Notes under the pieces: model-generated | Told to the model about the DNA's origin: nothing | Seen by the model: only the letters and a program-made list of their open reading frames with translations | Database searches by the model: none | Assembly: GCA_023375785.1 (NCBI GenBank) | Contig: SZWC01000043.1 | Location: forward strand, 599,722-663,721 | DNA length: 64,000 nt | Direction of reading: 5' to 3' | DNA from: Penium margaritaceum | Taxonomy: Eukaryota; Streptophyta; Zygnematophyceae; Desmidiales; Peniaceae | Shown: positions 1-10,242 of the stretch, piece by piece | How positions within the stretch are numbered: position 1 is the first letter of the stretch | How the letters are laid out: each line of letters begins with the position of its first letter | Translations under genes and position numbers: made by a program

Positions 1-126
1 ATATCTTTTTTCGTACAAAAGTATACCTACCAAATGTGCTTTGACATCTATGCATACCCCTTGGGGGAAAAAGGACACAATAATGTACAAGACTATAGAA
101 GAATTCGTCTCAACCCCGGTCCAAAC
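1..126. other. AT-rich flank without recognisable gene
   Basis: No coding homology seen. The last five bases (CAAAC, 122-126) are one half of the target duplication of the solo B LTR; the other half is at 5766-5770. This segment was therefore originally continuous with 5771-5907. Confidence 0.6.
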
Positions 127-464
127 TGCCAACCTGCCTGAGGCGACGGTCTACAAAACGGGTTACGACACAATGGTTCTCACCGACCGCTCTTCGTATT
201 GCAACCAAGAGGTTATATCACCCTGAGAGCCAAGATTCCACACTAAGCAGCTCATAGGACTCACTTCCTTGCACTGTGTCGTTAGCATCTGGTCACTTTC
301 GCGCGAGGAGCTAACTCCTAGGGCTTGGACCAACCAATGCTTCTTTAGTGTCTGCCTCTCGTGGACAAGTCTGTGAGGAGTCTCAAAGGTAAGAACCATA
401 CTCAATGACAGGCAACTGACAGGTTCTTATAGTCCTAGAGCCAGCCTCTAGCCTAGGCACGCAG

Positions 465-1203
465 TTATGGGGAAAGGAGCCATCCAGCTCAATGTCAGGT
501 CCATAAGAGCAAGTTCTAGGAAACGTCTCGATGCCTGCACCAATCGTCGATCATTATTCACCAGTAGAAAGATCAGGTGGCAAATTATCTACGGTCCAAG
601 TTTCAGGCCGATCCAACGGTCGGATTGGGATATATGAATTTTCGAAGTTTCAGGGGTCATGGACCGTCGATGTCTGGGTGGCCATGGGTGATGGCTCCAT
701 GCCTTAGCCTGAGAAAAGAAAAAGGCAAGAGGTCCAGGGTCAATACCTGATGGGAGAAATATCCAAAAAGGTCCTTGGTCTTAGGATTGCCTTGTCAAAG
801 TGTGCTGACTAGGATAAAGGTACCTCTCCTTACTTTTTAGGTGAGGTGAGATCCTTGTGTGCTAGCCATGGATACATGGCGATTCTCCATGGGTTTGTCG
901 GTGATGTGACGACTAGGAGTGTGCCAGGAGAGCATTCTCTAGCTCTCTAGGTCGTGTGTGACTGGTCAGCCTGATTGTTAGGCTGATTTCCTCCCTTGTG
1001 TGAGATTGTGGACTCTAGTGTATGAGCCTTAGCCTCCATGGCTAAGTGGTGTGGCTTGTGAGAGGGCTGACTTGCCCAAGCTCTAGCTCTATATGTACTC
1101 CAATATTTTGAGTGATTTAACAACCATTCTTCAGCACAAGTCATGCCCTTTCAGTTCCACATGCACGCTGCTCCAAGACTCCATCTCTCCTCCAGATCCA
1201 ACA
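465..1203 (+). repeat. A0 5' LTR
   Basis: Begins TTATGGGGAAAGGAGCC (consensus TGTTGGGAAAGGAGCC, so the terminal TG is damaged) and ends CCAGATCCAACA, immediately before the primer site. It contains the family TATA-like stretch (CTATATGTACTCC near 1089-1101). Confidence 0.85.
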
Positions 1204-1205
1204 TT

Positions 1206-1220
1206 TTGTATCAGAGCCAG
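1206..1220 (+). promoter_or_regulatory. A0 primer-binding site (initiator tRNA-Met 3' end)
   Basis: TTGTATCAGAGCCAG matches 14 of 15 bases of the complement of the plant initiator tRNA-Met 3' end, two bases after the LTR. Confidence 0.85.
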
Positions 1221-1850
1221 ATTCTACCAGATTCAGCAGGCACAGGCCGTCACTTTGAGAGTGACGCGATAGGGTCAAACCTTGACCAAATGTGACAATC
1301 CACCACAAGATCTTCAAGTTCGCGAGTCCAGCTTTCCAACGAGCCCAAGATCGCAAAGATCCAACATTTGGATTGAGAGTTATGCTCAAAACGAGGTCGG
1401 TCACGGCTACACTCTTCTCTATGAGTAAGACTGTCGCCTTGTGATGACCATAACTCTCTCGTTTATTTGTCAAATTTAAATAGTGGCACGTGCGAATTGT
1501 AGTATTTTTCCCAAGCTTTCTATTGGAGCAAAAATATTTGTATTCCATTGCTTCATTTGGGAGAAACGCCGTTTACAAACTGGCTGGTATGAGTTGGAGT
1601 AGGAGAAGAAGCACACCCTGTTTTCAAGAGGGCATATCTTTTAAAATCCCCTGTTGATGACCCTGTTTAATGGGTTGATATGAACTTTTAATGAGCTGAA
1701 TTTTCCAGTGGTGGAATCAGTTTTTCCAAGTTCCCAGTCTGCTAGCATCTAAAGTCCATTTTCTGTCAGACAGATTTCTGGCAGAAACAGCAGCAGAAGC
1801 AGGGTAGCGCCGCCACCCAAGGACAGCGCTCAGCATCACCAAAGCACAAA

Positions 1851-2159
1851 ATGGTAGCAGCAGGCATGGTAATTGCAGCCCAGCCCTTGGAGAGGCTGGA
1901 AGGACGTGCCAACTTCACGTTTTGGAAGATCCGCACCCGCCTCCTTTTGGAGGAGAGGGGCTTGTGGGAGATGGTGAGCGGCGACGAGCGCGCTCCGTCT
2001 CCATAGGCAAAAGGCATCACCGCAGCTGAGGTGGTGGCGAGGAAGACGTCGCAGAAAGGTGCAACAGATGCAAGTTCATCTACAACTACAGCGGCGGCGT
2101 ATGAGGAGTAGAAGAAGAAGGACAGGCAGGCCTACATGTTGCTTGTCAACACCATCTCC
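1851..2159 (+). pseudogene. A0 Gag, N-terminal part
   Basis: The ATG at 1851 corresponds to the family start (MVAAGMVIAAQPLERLEG). The following FTFWKIRTRLLLEERGLW segment is the conserved family Gag N-terminus. In-frame TAG codons occur in place of glutamine or tryptophan, for example 2109-2111 where sister copies have TGG. The reading ends at 2159, where B0 begins; about 225 bp of gag present in element E are missing here. The 647-base stretch 1204-1850 is a non-coding leader shared with the other A copies. Confidence 0.85.
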
Positions 2160-2803
2160 TATTATGTTCTGTGTATGCCCCTGGTCCAATCAGTGGAAGA
2201 TTTAGACTGGGTATGCACTGTGCTTGTAGCGCAAGTCCCCCAGCGAAATGCAAGAGAGGCTGAGAGAGACAGGGCATGGACTGCTCACCCTTGTGGAGTA
2301 AGTCCCCTTGGTCTACTCTTGGTAGTCTACCTAGTGCATGCTCCTTATGACGACTTCCTACAGCCTAGTGGGTGAAGGCACCGTCTCGCAAGCGAGACAT
2401 CCGGGGTCAGAACCCTCCGGGACCAAATTTTCTTTGTGACTAAAAAAGGCCAAGGAAGCTTCCTAGAAGCTTCTAAGGTCCAAGGTGGATCAAGCGCCAC
2501 TTGGCGGTCAGAGAGGGTGCCATGTCATCAAAGCTGATGACGCAATCTAGGGTGGCCTTGGGGGGAGGCCCCTCCAAGAAGCCACTAGGAGCACTGACCA
2601 TAGACTATATAAGGCCTTTGATTTGCATGTGATAATATATCATCATCTCTTACTCTTGAGACCTGGGAGAAAACTAATCCCTTGTTGGCCACCAAGAAAG
2701 AGGGTATAGACCAAGAGCAATTTCACACTTTGGTGAGTAGCTTTGCCAGTTGGGTGAAAGTTTGGAACACTCTTCGGCCACGGTTGGGACAAGCTAAGTG
2801 ACG
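2160..2803 (+). repeat. B0: truncated family-B LTR inside A0 gag
   Basis: Reads TATTATGTTCTGTGTATGCC at its start, matching the 5' end of the B2 LTR in element orientation, and continues to GGGACAAGCTAAGTGA. The last roughly 180 bp of the B2 LTR are absent and A0 gag resumes at CTTCATCC. Contains the TATA-box CTATATAAGG (2605-2614) and the tRNA-like block (2356-2425). With one end lost, no target duplication can be tested. Confidence 0.85.
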
Positions 2804-4449
2804 CACTTCATCCTCCTCTTACTAAGGAAACTCCCAACCAGCTACGATACGGTGCGAGAGACGCTGGAGTCCCAGCCAACTGTCGACCTCAACTTCATGT
2901 GCACACACTTGGTGTAGGTGGAACTGCGTCGCAATGCCGCAAAACGCAATGGCGGCAACAGTAGCAGTGAAGTAGCTTTCATGGCGATGGGCTCACGGAA
3001 CCAGCAGTAGCAACAGTCCAGGCAGCAGAGAGGCAAGAAGAAGGGCAAGTGCCATTATTGCCAAAAAGAGGGACACTACAAAAAAGAGTGCTTCAAGTTC
3101 AACAAGGACCAGAAGGAGCAGCAGCAGCAGCAGTAAAAGCAGCAATCTCCACAGCAACAACAGCAGCAGTCACAGCAACGTCAGCAGCACCAGTAGCAGT
3201 AGCAGCAGAACGAGACCGGCGTGCGCCATTTTGGCAACATGAACGTGGCCAAGGAGGTACGCGACCGCCTCTTCATGGCGAAGTCTGACATGTCGTAGAA
3301 GGAGAAGGCAGATCTGGCGTGGTACAAAGACTCTGGGTGTACCAAGAGTCTGACGCACCACAGGGAGTGGTTTACGCAGTTGCTGTCCATCCCTCCCCGT
3401 CCTATCGCTTTGGGTGATGATCGGGTGGTCTATGCTGAAGGGATTGGGATTGTGGAGATGTGGTTGGAGACCCCGCGTGGCATTGAAGTGGGAGTGTTCC
3501 ATGGCGTGNGGCGTGCGCCATTTTGGCAACATGAACGTGGCCAAGGAGGTACGCGACCGCCTCTTCATGGCGAAGTCTGACATGTCGTAGAAGGAGAAGG
3601 CAGATCTGGCGTGGTACAAAGACTCTGGGTGTACCAAGAGTCTGACGCACCACAGGGAGTGGTTTACGCAGTTGCTGTCCATCCCTCCCCGTCCTATCGC
3701 TTTGGGTGATGATCGGGTGGTCTATGCTGAAGGGATTGGGATTGTGGAGATGTGGTTGGAGACCCCGCAAGGCATTGAACTGGGAGTGTTCCATGGCGTG
3801 CTGTACGTACCTAATGCTGAATTCAATCTTCTCTCAGTGTCCTCTCTCACCAACACAAGACTGCGAGTCATCTTTGACGACGACAATGGCTACATCCTCG
3901 ACAAGGAAACAGGAGAGGAGTTGGCCAGGTCGGTGAAGGAAGGCGACATGTACCGCCTGCTGGGGGCGACCAAGATCCCGCGTGAGCAGAGTCTTGTAGT
4001 AGTGGAACAGGCAAGAGATGGCGAGATCTGGCATGCGTGCTACGGCCACATCGGCATGCGCGTCTTGTAGCAGCTTCAAGCAAAGCAGATGGTGCGTGAC
4101 CTGCCTACCATCTCCAACTTTGAGCAGCAGTTGTGCATCGGCTGTTTGGAGGGGAAGCAGCACTGGGAGGCGTTCTCTGGAACAGGGGAGTGTGCGAAGG
4201 AGGCGTTGGAGCTGGTCCACACGGACTTGTGTGGACCGATGCAAACCCAGAGCTTTGGAGGCTCTAGGTATTTCCTAACCTTCATTGATGATTTCAGCCG
4301 TTACACTACTGTGTACTTCCTTCCTTCCAAGGACCAATACTTTGACAGGTTCAAGGAGTTCAAGACCATGGTGTTGAACCAGACTGGCAAGAAGATCAAG
4401 GCGCTACGCAGCGATCGCGGTGGAGAGTACCTGAGCAAGGAGTTCCTTG
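2804..4449 (+). pseudogene. A0 Gag C-terminus, protease and integrase N-terminal half
   Basis: Resumes in gag, then a CCHC knuckle (CHYCQKEGHYKKEC), a glutamine-rich CAG tract with stops, a protease block (KDSGCTKSLTHHREW, DSG catalytic triplet), the integrase zinc region (CIGCLEGKQHWEAF) and catalytic core up to the second aspartate (ALRSDRGGEYLSKEF). TAG stops at 2915-2917, 3194-3196, 3200-3202, 3296-3298 and 4068-4070 all sit where related copies have CAG. The N at 3509 duplicates 291 bp. Integrase ends abruptly at 4449, so the catalytic glutamate and everything downstream are lost. Confidence 0.85.
3218..3800. other. Direct duplication around a single N (likely assembly join)
   Basis: 3218-3508 and 3510-3800 are copies of one protease segment with only a few differences, separated by the N at 3509. 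A 291-bp repeat ending exactly at an N is best read as two overlapping contigs or haplotypes placed side by side. Confidence 0.7.
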
Positions 4450-4460
4450 CTTGCTTGTCC

Positions 4461-5318
4461 AAAAAGGTCCTTGGTCTTAGGATTGCCTTGTCAGTGTGTG
4501 CTGACTAGGATAAAGGTACCTCTCCTTACTTTTTAGGTGAGGTGAGATCCTTGTGTGCTAGCCATGGACACATGGCGATTCTCCATGGATTTGTGGGTGA
4601 TGTGACCAGTAGGAGTGTGCCATGAGAGCATTCTCTAGCTCTCTAGGTCGTGTGTGACTGGTCAGCCTGATTGTTAGGCTGATTTCCTCCCTTGTGTGAG
4701 ATTGTGGACTCTAGTGTATGAGCCTTAGCCTCCATGGCTAAGTGGTGTGGCTTGTGAGAGGGCTGACTTGCCCAAGCTCTAGCTCTATATGTACTCCATC
4801 ATTTTGAGTGATTCAACAACCATTCNAGAAAAGAAAAAGGCAAGAGGTCCAGGGTCAAGACCTGATGAAAGAAATATCCAAAAAGATCCTTGGTCTTAGG
4901 ATTGCCTTGTCAAACTGTGCTGACTAGGATAAAGACACCTCTCCTTATTTTTTAGGTGAGGTGAGATCCTTGTGTGCTAGCCATGGACACATGGCGATTC
5001 TCCATGGATTTGTGGGTGATGTGACCAGTAGGAGTGTGCCATGAGAGCATTCTCTAGCTCTCTAGGTCGTGTGTGACTGGTCAGCCTGATTGTTAGGCTG
5101 ATTTCCTCCCTTGTGTGAGATTGTGGACTCTAGTGTATGAGCCTTAGCCTCCATGGCTAAGTGGTGTAGCTTGTGAGAGGGCTGACTTGCCCAAGCTCTA
5201 GCTCTATATGTACTCCATCATTTTGAGTGATTTAACAAGCATTCTTCACCACAAGTGATGCCCTTTCAGTCCCACATGCTCGCTGCTCCAAGACTTCATC
5301 TCTCCTCCAGATCCAACA
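4461..5318 (+). repeat. A0 3' LTR pieces around an N
   Basis: 4461-4825 holds the second half of a family-A LTR, beginning mid-LTR at TCCAAAAAGGTCC. After the N at 4826 the same region is present again (4827-5318), starting slightly earlier at AGAAAAGAAAAAGG and ending CCAGATCCAACA. Either the LTR is duplicated in the assembly, or the two halves come from different copies. Confidence 0.7.
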
Positions 5319-5765
5319 AGAGTGGCTCCTTGGATGAGCCATTTTTAGGGTTATCTGGATTGCGTCATCCCCGTGCCTACATGGCACTCCTTTTGAGGGT
5401 AATCTGGACCGCCAAGTGGCACCAGTCACCAGGAAGGACCTTGGAATGTTCTAAGATGCCTCTTAGAACCTTCCTGTCCCCTTTTTGGTCACAAAGAAAA
5501 TTATTCACTAGGCAGGGATATCACCCTGTGACCTCTCGCTCCAGACACTAACTCTAGAACGTCTAAGCCACAAGGAGTTGTCCTTGGTAGTGTTTGCTGG
5601 CTATACTACCCAGTTTAGACCAAGGGAACTTGCTCCAAAGGAGCAGTGCATGCCTTGTCTATTGGGACCAGACTAAGGAACTTACTCCAAGGGAGGAGTG
5701 CATACGTAGTCTGTCCTGTGACTGTCCAAATTTCAGCGATGGACAAGGAGCATATTAGGTCAACA

Positions 5766-5907
5766 CAAACGATGTTTTTTCATGAGTTAATGTCTTTTAA
5801 TATTCTTCAAAGAATTTTCAAGATATTTTGGTGATTCTAATGAATTTGTGAAAAACAAATTTCAAAATCGATGACTCCAAAAACCGTTTATATCAAATTT
5901 CATAATC
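5766..5907. other. AT-rich flank, no gene seen
   Basis: Continuation of the sequence at 1-126 after removing the solo LTR; starts with the CAAAC duplication. Homology to A1 begins at about 5908. Confidence 0.5.
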
Positions 5908-6079
5908 AATAGGGTATTTATCAGGGACATGGTGCAAGATGGTGATATCAAGCTGGAGTTTACTCAATCTAGCAAGCAAGTCACTGATTTTTGTACCAAG
6001 CGAGTGATCCATGAGAAGCAGGAGTTCTGTATGAAAGCATGTTGACTCAGGGTACTCGTACAGTAGCAAAGTGGGATAT
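5908..6079 (+). pseudogene. A1 RNase H C-terminus (5'-truncated copy)
   Basis: Reads as the last codons of family-A Pol: histidine/methionine-rich RHMVQ-like segment, then KLEFTQSSKQVTDFCTK and the terminal EKQEFCMKAC region, followed by a PPT-like AAAGTGGGATAT just before the LTR. Everything upstream of the RNase H tail is missing, so A1 is a 5'-truncated relic. Confidence 0.8.
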
Positions 6080-6196
6080 TATTGAGAAGGGGGCCATCTG
6101 GCTCAATTTTACGTATACAAAAGCAAGTTCTTGTAAGATACAAATTACCTACTCCGATCATCAATAGAGAAGTTGTTTAACTTCTCTATTGGAAAG

Positions 6197-6965
6197 TGTC
6201 AATCTGCCTGAGGCGACGGTCTAGAAAATGGGTTCTGACACAATGGTTCCCGCCAACCGCTCTTGGTATTGCAACCAACAGTTGATATCATCCTCACCCA
6301 AGGTTCCACACTGAGCAGTTCATAGGACTCACTTCCTTGCACTGTGTCCTTAACACCTAGTCACTTTCGTGCGAGGAGGTAACTCCTAGGGCTTAGACCA
6401 ACCAATGCTTCTTTAGTGTCTGCGTCTGGTAGACAACTCTGTGAGGAGTCTCAAAGTTAAGAACTGTTCTCAATGGCAGGCAACTGAAAGGTTCTTATAG
6501 TCCTAGAGCTAGCCTCTAGCCTTGGCGCACAGTGGCTCCTTGGAGGAGCCACTTTGGGGGCAATCTAGATTGCGTCATCCCCCTTGCCTACATGGCACTC
6601 CCTGTGACCGCCAAGTGGCACCAGCCACCAGGAATGACCTTGGAATGCTCTAAGATGTCTCTTAGAACCTTCCTGTCCCCCTTTTGGTCAGAAAGAAAAT
6701 TAGTCACTGGGCTGGGATTTGACTCAGTGCCCTCTCGCTCGAGAGACTAACTCTGGAACTCCTCAGCCAGAAGGGGTTGTCCTAGGTAGTGTTTGCTCGC
6801 TATACTATCCAATTGAGACCAAGGGGACTTGCTCCAAAGGAGCAGTGCATACCTTATCTATCTGGACCAGACTTCGGGGACTTACTCCAAAGGAGCAGTG
6901 CATGCCTAGTCCGTCTTGTGCCTGTCCAATTGTCAGCAATGGACAAGGAGCATATCAGGTCCACA
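6197..6965 (-). repeat. B1 3' LTR
   Basis: 769 bp; in element sense starts TGTGGACCTGATATGC next to the polypurine tract and ends with CA at 6197. A degenerate tRNA-like block with a GGTCAAATCC-type box lies at about 6700-6773. Confidence 0.9.
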
Positions 6966-6977
6966 AACTCTCCCTTG
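6966..6977 (-). promoter_or_regulatory. B1 polypurine tract
   Basis: Element-sense CAAGGGAGAGTT directly before the 3' LTR; the same tract precedes the B2 3' LTR. It primes plus-strand DNA synthesis in LTR retroelements. Confidence 0.85.
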
Positions 6978-7089
6978 CTCTTTTGTCCATTAGCTGTGAG
7001 ATCTCCTCTCTCCAACCGTCTCGGCCTCGGTCCTCATCCGCTACGTTGACCATACCAATGTCTCGAGTACCTGCAGAGTACAATTCGCT

Positions 7090-8640
7090 GTCAAGCGCCT
7101 ATGTCATGCAATCTGCGAGCATCTTCCTGGTCTCCATGTATTCCAGGTCCACGATCTCCTTTGCAACCAGGTCGCGTGAGTAGTGTAATCCGATGTCGAT
7201 GTGCTTGGTCCGTCGGGAGATGACATCATCCTGTGCTATATTCATGGCACTCTTGTTGTGGATGCGGACCTCTGTTGCCCTCGTTTGTGGCACCTTCATC
7301 TCGGCAAGCAAACTACATAGCCATTGTGTCTCCTTACATGCTTCTCACAGAGCGATGTACTCTGCGTGAGCGGTAGAGAGGTAGACGGTCTTGCTTTCGG
7401 CTTGTCCAAGAGACTGCACCACCGTTCAATAGACACACAAAGCCCGAGGTGGACTTTCTATTATCGATTCTTCCTCACCAGTCGGCGTCTTTGTAGCACA
7501 CCAGCCGTAGCGGGTGAGATCCTTCTTGGCCTCCAAACTGGAGTCCCATGTGTCGTGTCTTCTGTAGATAGCGCATGATGCGCTTGATTACTTGCCAGTA
7601 TTGTGGCCTTGGATTGGCCACAAACCTGCTCATTTGTCCTATATCATAGCAAATGTCACGGTGTGTTCCCACCATGGTGTACATGAGGGTGCCAAATGCA
7701 TACTAGTAGGGAATGTTCTCCATCTCATGCCGTTCTGCTTTTGTGCTAGGGTCATGGAGGAAGAGAGCTCGATGTCTGTTGTCATGGATGTGCTGATGGG
7801 CTTGCAGTCCTCCATGTTGTAGCGCTTGAAGATCTCCATGATGAACTTGGTCTGGTTCAGCTTGATGGTGCTTGCTACTCGATTGCGTTGGATGGCTATC
7901 CCGAGGTAGAACTCGAGCGGACCCATGTCCTTCATCTTGAACTTGTTGCTGAGATCTGTCATCAGCTTGACTGATGACGAGTAGATGATCAGGTCATCCA
8001 CCTACAGTGCAACCAACATCAAGTCTTGCTCATCTTCCCGCATTTAAACACTACGGTCATTCTGGTAGTACGTGAAGGTGAGCCCGGCCATGAAGCCTTC
8101 CATCTCCTTGTACCACATCCTTGGGGCCTGTTTTAGCCCGTAGAGTACTTTGACCAGCTTGCAGACCTTGCCCTCTCGGGCTTTCACTCCCTCGGGTACT
8201 TTCATCAGCACTTCTTTATGTAGCTCCCCGTAGAGGAAAGCTGTCTCGACATCCATCTGGTAGACCCCCAGATCTTTTGCTGCAACGATATCCAATATGG
8301 ATGTGATGGAGGTAAAGGTGACGATAGGTGTGAAGGTCTCCTCGTACTCTGAGCCTGAACGCTGGGAAAACCTCTTTGCCACAACTCTTGCCTTGTACTT
8401 GTCGATAGTACCATTCTGCTTGAACGTTTTCTATAGTACCCACTTTGACCCCACCACATGCGCGTTTGGGGGCCTGTTTAGAAGAACCCATGTTCCATTC
8501 TCTTCAATGGGTGCGAGTTCGCTATCCGTTGCCTCCTTCCACTTGGTTGCATCTGGCATGTTCATAGTCTCCATTACGGTCACAGGCTCTCCCTGAACCA
8601 AGCATGACCAGCTCAGTCCGGTCCATTCCACACTCTCATC
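7090..8640 (-). pseudogene. B1 reverse transcriptase and RNase H
   Basis: Minus-strand pieces in order: linker and RT start (ENGTWVLLNRPPNAHVVGSK), RT core (YQMDVETAFLYGELHKEV, KVLYGLKQAPRMWYKEM), an active-site segment, the LEFYLGIAIQRNR motif, and RNase H (RRTKHIDIGLHYSRD, MLADCMT). The YVDD box reads stop-VDD because its tyrosine codon has become TAG, abolishing full-length enzyme. A frameshift lies near 7690-7720. It matches the B2 protein along its length. Confidence 0.9.
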
Positions 8641-8883
8641 ATCGTACTTGGGCGGAGGTTTCTTCTGGCGTGTACTACGCTGGAGTGTTGCTCGTGGTGC
8701 TTCAAGGCTTAGTTGCTTTTGTTACTCCTGCACTGCCAATGATCCACTGTTTGGAGAAGAGCGACCGGCCTCAGTGTTTGACTCAGAGACCTCGGACGAC
8801 TCAGACTCAGTGTCAGAGTCCGTCGCTGTATCAGTCTACACAGCAACTCTCCCTGGAGTACCATTCTTCACTGGTACCATCTG

Positions 8884-10242
8884 TCAGTTCTCAGGTGCCT
8901 GATCACCTGACTCAAGCAACACAACCCACTCTCCTGATTTGGGGGCATGGACAAGATCCAGCGACTCTCCCTTGCTAAGCATCCTTTCATCAAACTCGAT
9001 ATCTCGACTCCTGATGAGCTTTCCAGTCGCTTGGTCCCACAACCTGTACGCCTTGTATACGGTGTCATATCCGACCATTACACACTTACAAGTGCGTGCA
9101 TCCAGCTTGCCACTTTCTTCTCCTGCTTGGAACTTTGCCCAGGTAGTACAACCAAAGACCCTCAAGTATGAGGCATCTGGTTTTTTTCCTAACCAAGCCT
9201 CATGAGGTGTCCTAAGCTGCTTCTCTTACTGCTTCTTACTACGTTTTCCAAGCACGGCTCTTGGAGTGAGATTCACAAGGTAGCAAGCAGTTCTTGCAGC
9301 TTCAGTCTAGAAGCGAGGTGGGACTTTGGCGTCGAAGAGCATGCTTCGTGTCATGCCGAGGATAGTCTGGTTCATCCGCTCGGCAACGCCATTACTCTGG
9401 GGGTGTAAGGCGTGGTGGTCTGGTGGTTGATGCCGTGTTGGATCAGCCAGCCTTTGCACGCCTCATACATACCACCATTATTCGTGCGTAGTGCCTTCAC
9501 TTTCTTGCTAACCTGCCGCTCTACCATCGCAATAAATTCTTGCAACTTCTCCCTGACCTCTCCCTTTGTCTTGAGGAAGTAGATCCACATCTTGTGATTG
9601 TAGTCATCGATGAAGGTCAAGAAATACTTGCTGCCTCTGTTTGAAGGAGTCTGGAATGGTCTGTATACATCAGAGTGAATCAGGTCCAAGATTGCTACCG
9701 CACGTTGCCCATTACGCTCAAAGGGCTTTCTCTTTGCCTTGCCTTGGAGGCATGGCTCACATATCTTCTTGCACTTTCCCTCATCCTTGGCCTTGCATCC
9801 CTCCATCCCCTGAACCACTTCGTCCCGCTGCATATCTTGCAATGTGCTGTTGGCGACATGGCTAAACTGCCTGTGCCACAGCTCAGTATCTTTGTCAGTG
9901 GAGTTGGCCGCCATGGTGACGGCTTGTGGTGCAACATCAGGCTTTGGAGACTTGGGCTCTTCAACCGCTACATATCCCCCATTTGTACTCGCAAGGAGCT
10001 TGGTTTTGCAGCACATAGAGCCCATCAGCTCTTGCGACCTGTGCGATAAGACTCTCCTTGGGATAGGAGATCTTGATATCCTTGTTCTTGACAATCATGG
10101 CCTCTTCGTCCGTGAAGACGACCGTCATGTCGTGGTCTGTGATTATTGATAATGACAAGAGGTTTGCCGCAAAAGACGGCATGTAGAAAACGTTCTCTAG
10201 CTTCAAGTCATTTTTGGCATCGTTCACGTTGATGCTGATCAA
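8884..10242 (-). pseudogene. B1 protease end and integrase
   Basis: Contains the zinc-binding region (LWHRQFSHVANSTLQ, CEPCLQGKAKRKPF), the first aspartate (LIHSDVYRPF), the core FLTFIDDYNHKMW, and ALRTNNGGMYE where the second catalytic aspartate of the DDE triad is asparagine. A frameshift near 9375 separates this from the NQTILGMTR and GKKPDASYLRVFGC region. A second frameshift lies near 9965-10060. Catalytically dead as read. Confidence 0.9.

Larger units (their letters stand above)
465..5318 (+). mobile_element. A0: degenerate family-A copia retrotransposon
   Basis: Order: 5' LTR, primer site, leader, gag, protease, 5' half of integrase, then LTR pieces. Reverse transcriptase and RNase H are missing: coding sequence stops at about 4449 and runs through a filler TTGCTTGCTTG into the middle of an LTR. 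It sits inside the solo B LTR with a degraded duplication (GCAG at 461-464, AGAG at 5319-5322). A B-LTR fragment replaces part of gag. Two N joins (3509, 4826) lie inside it, so its exact internal length is uncertain. Confidence 0.85.
127..5765 (-). mobile_element. Solo family-B LTR, interrupted by element A0
   Basis: The LTR is present as 127-464 and 5319-5765 and matches the B1 LTRs from end to end (starts TGCCAACCTGCC, ends AGGTCAACA in plus-strand reading). It is flanked by a perfect 5-bp duplication CAAAC (122-126 and 5766-5770), and no internal region of family B lies between the halves. It is thus a solo LTR left by LTR-LTR recombination, later split by A0. Orientation is inferred from the coding strand of B1. 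Confidence 0.85.

Noticed and set aside
2136-2375. 79-codon ORF over the B0 boundary
   Set aside because: It crosses the gag/LTR junction and reads LTR sequence; not a gene.
3170-3682. Minus-strand ORFs crossing the N at 3509
   Set aside because: They read the antisense of A0 protease and continue only because of the duplicated segment at an assembly join.
465-5318. A0 as two tandem elements, because of the two LTR halves near 4461-5318
   Set aside because: The duplicated LTR text meets exactly at an N, so an assembly join explains it more simply.
6164-6190. 11-bp inverted repeat with 5-base loop beside the B1 insertion
   Set aside because: Present only in this A LTR copy; no sign of a terminator, MITE or recombination site.
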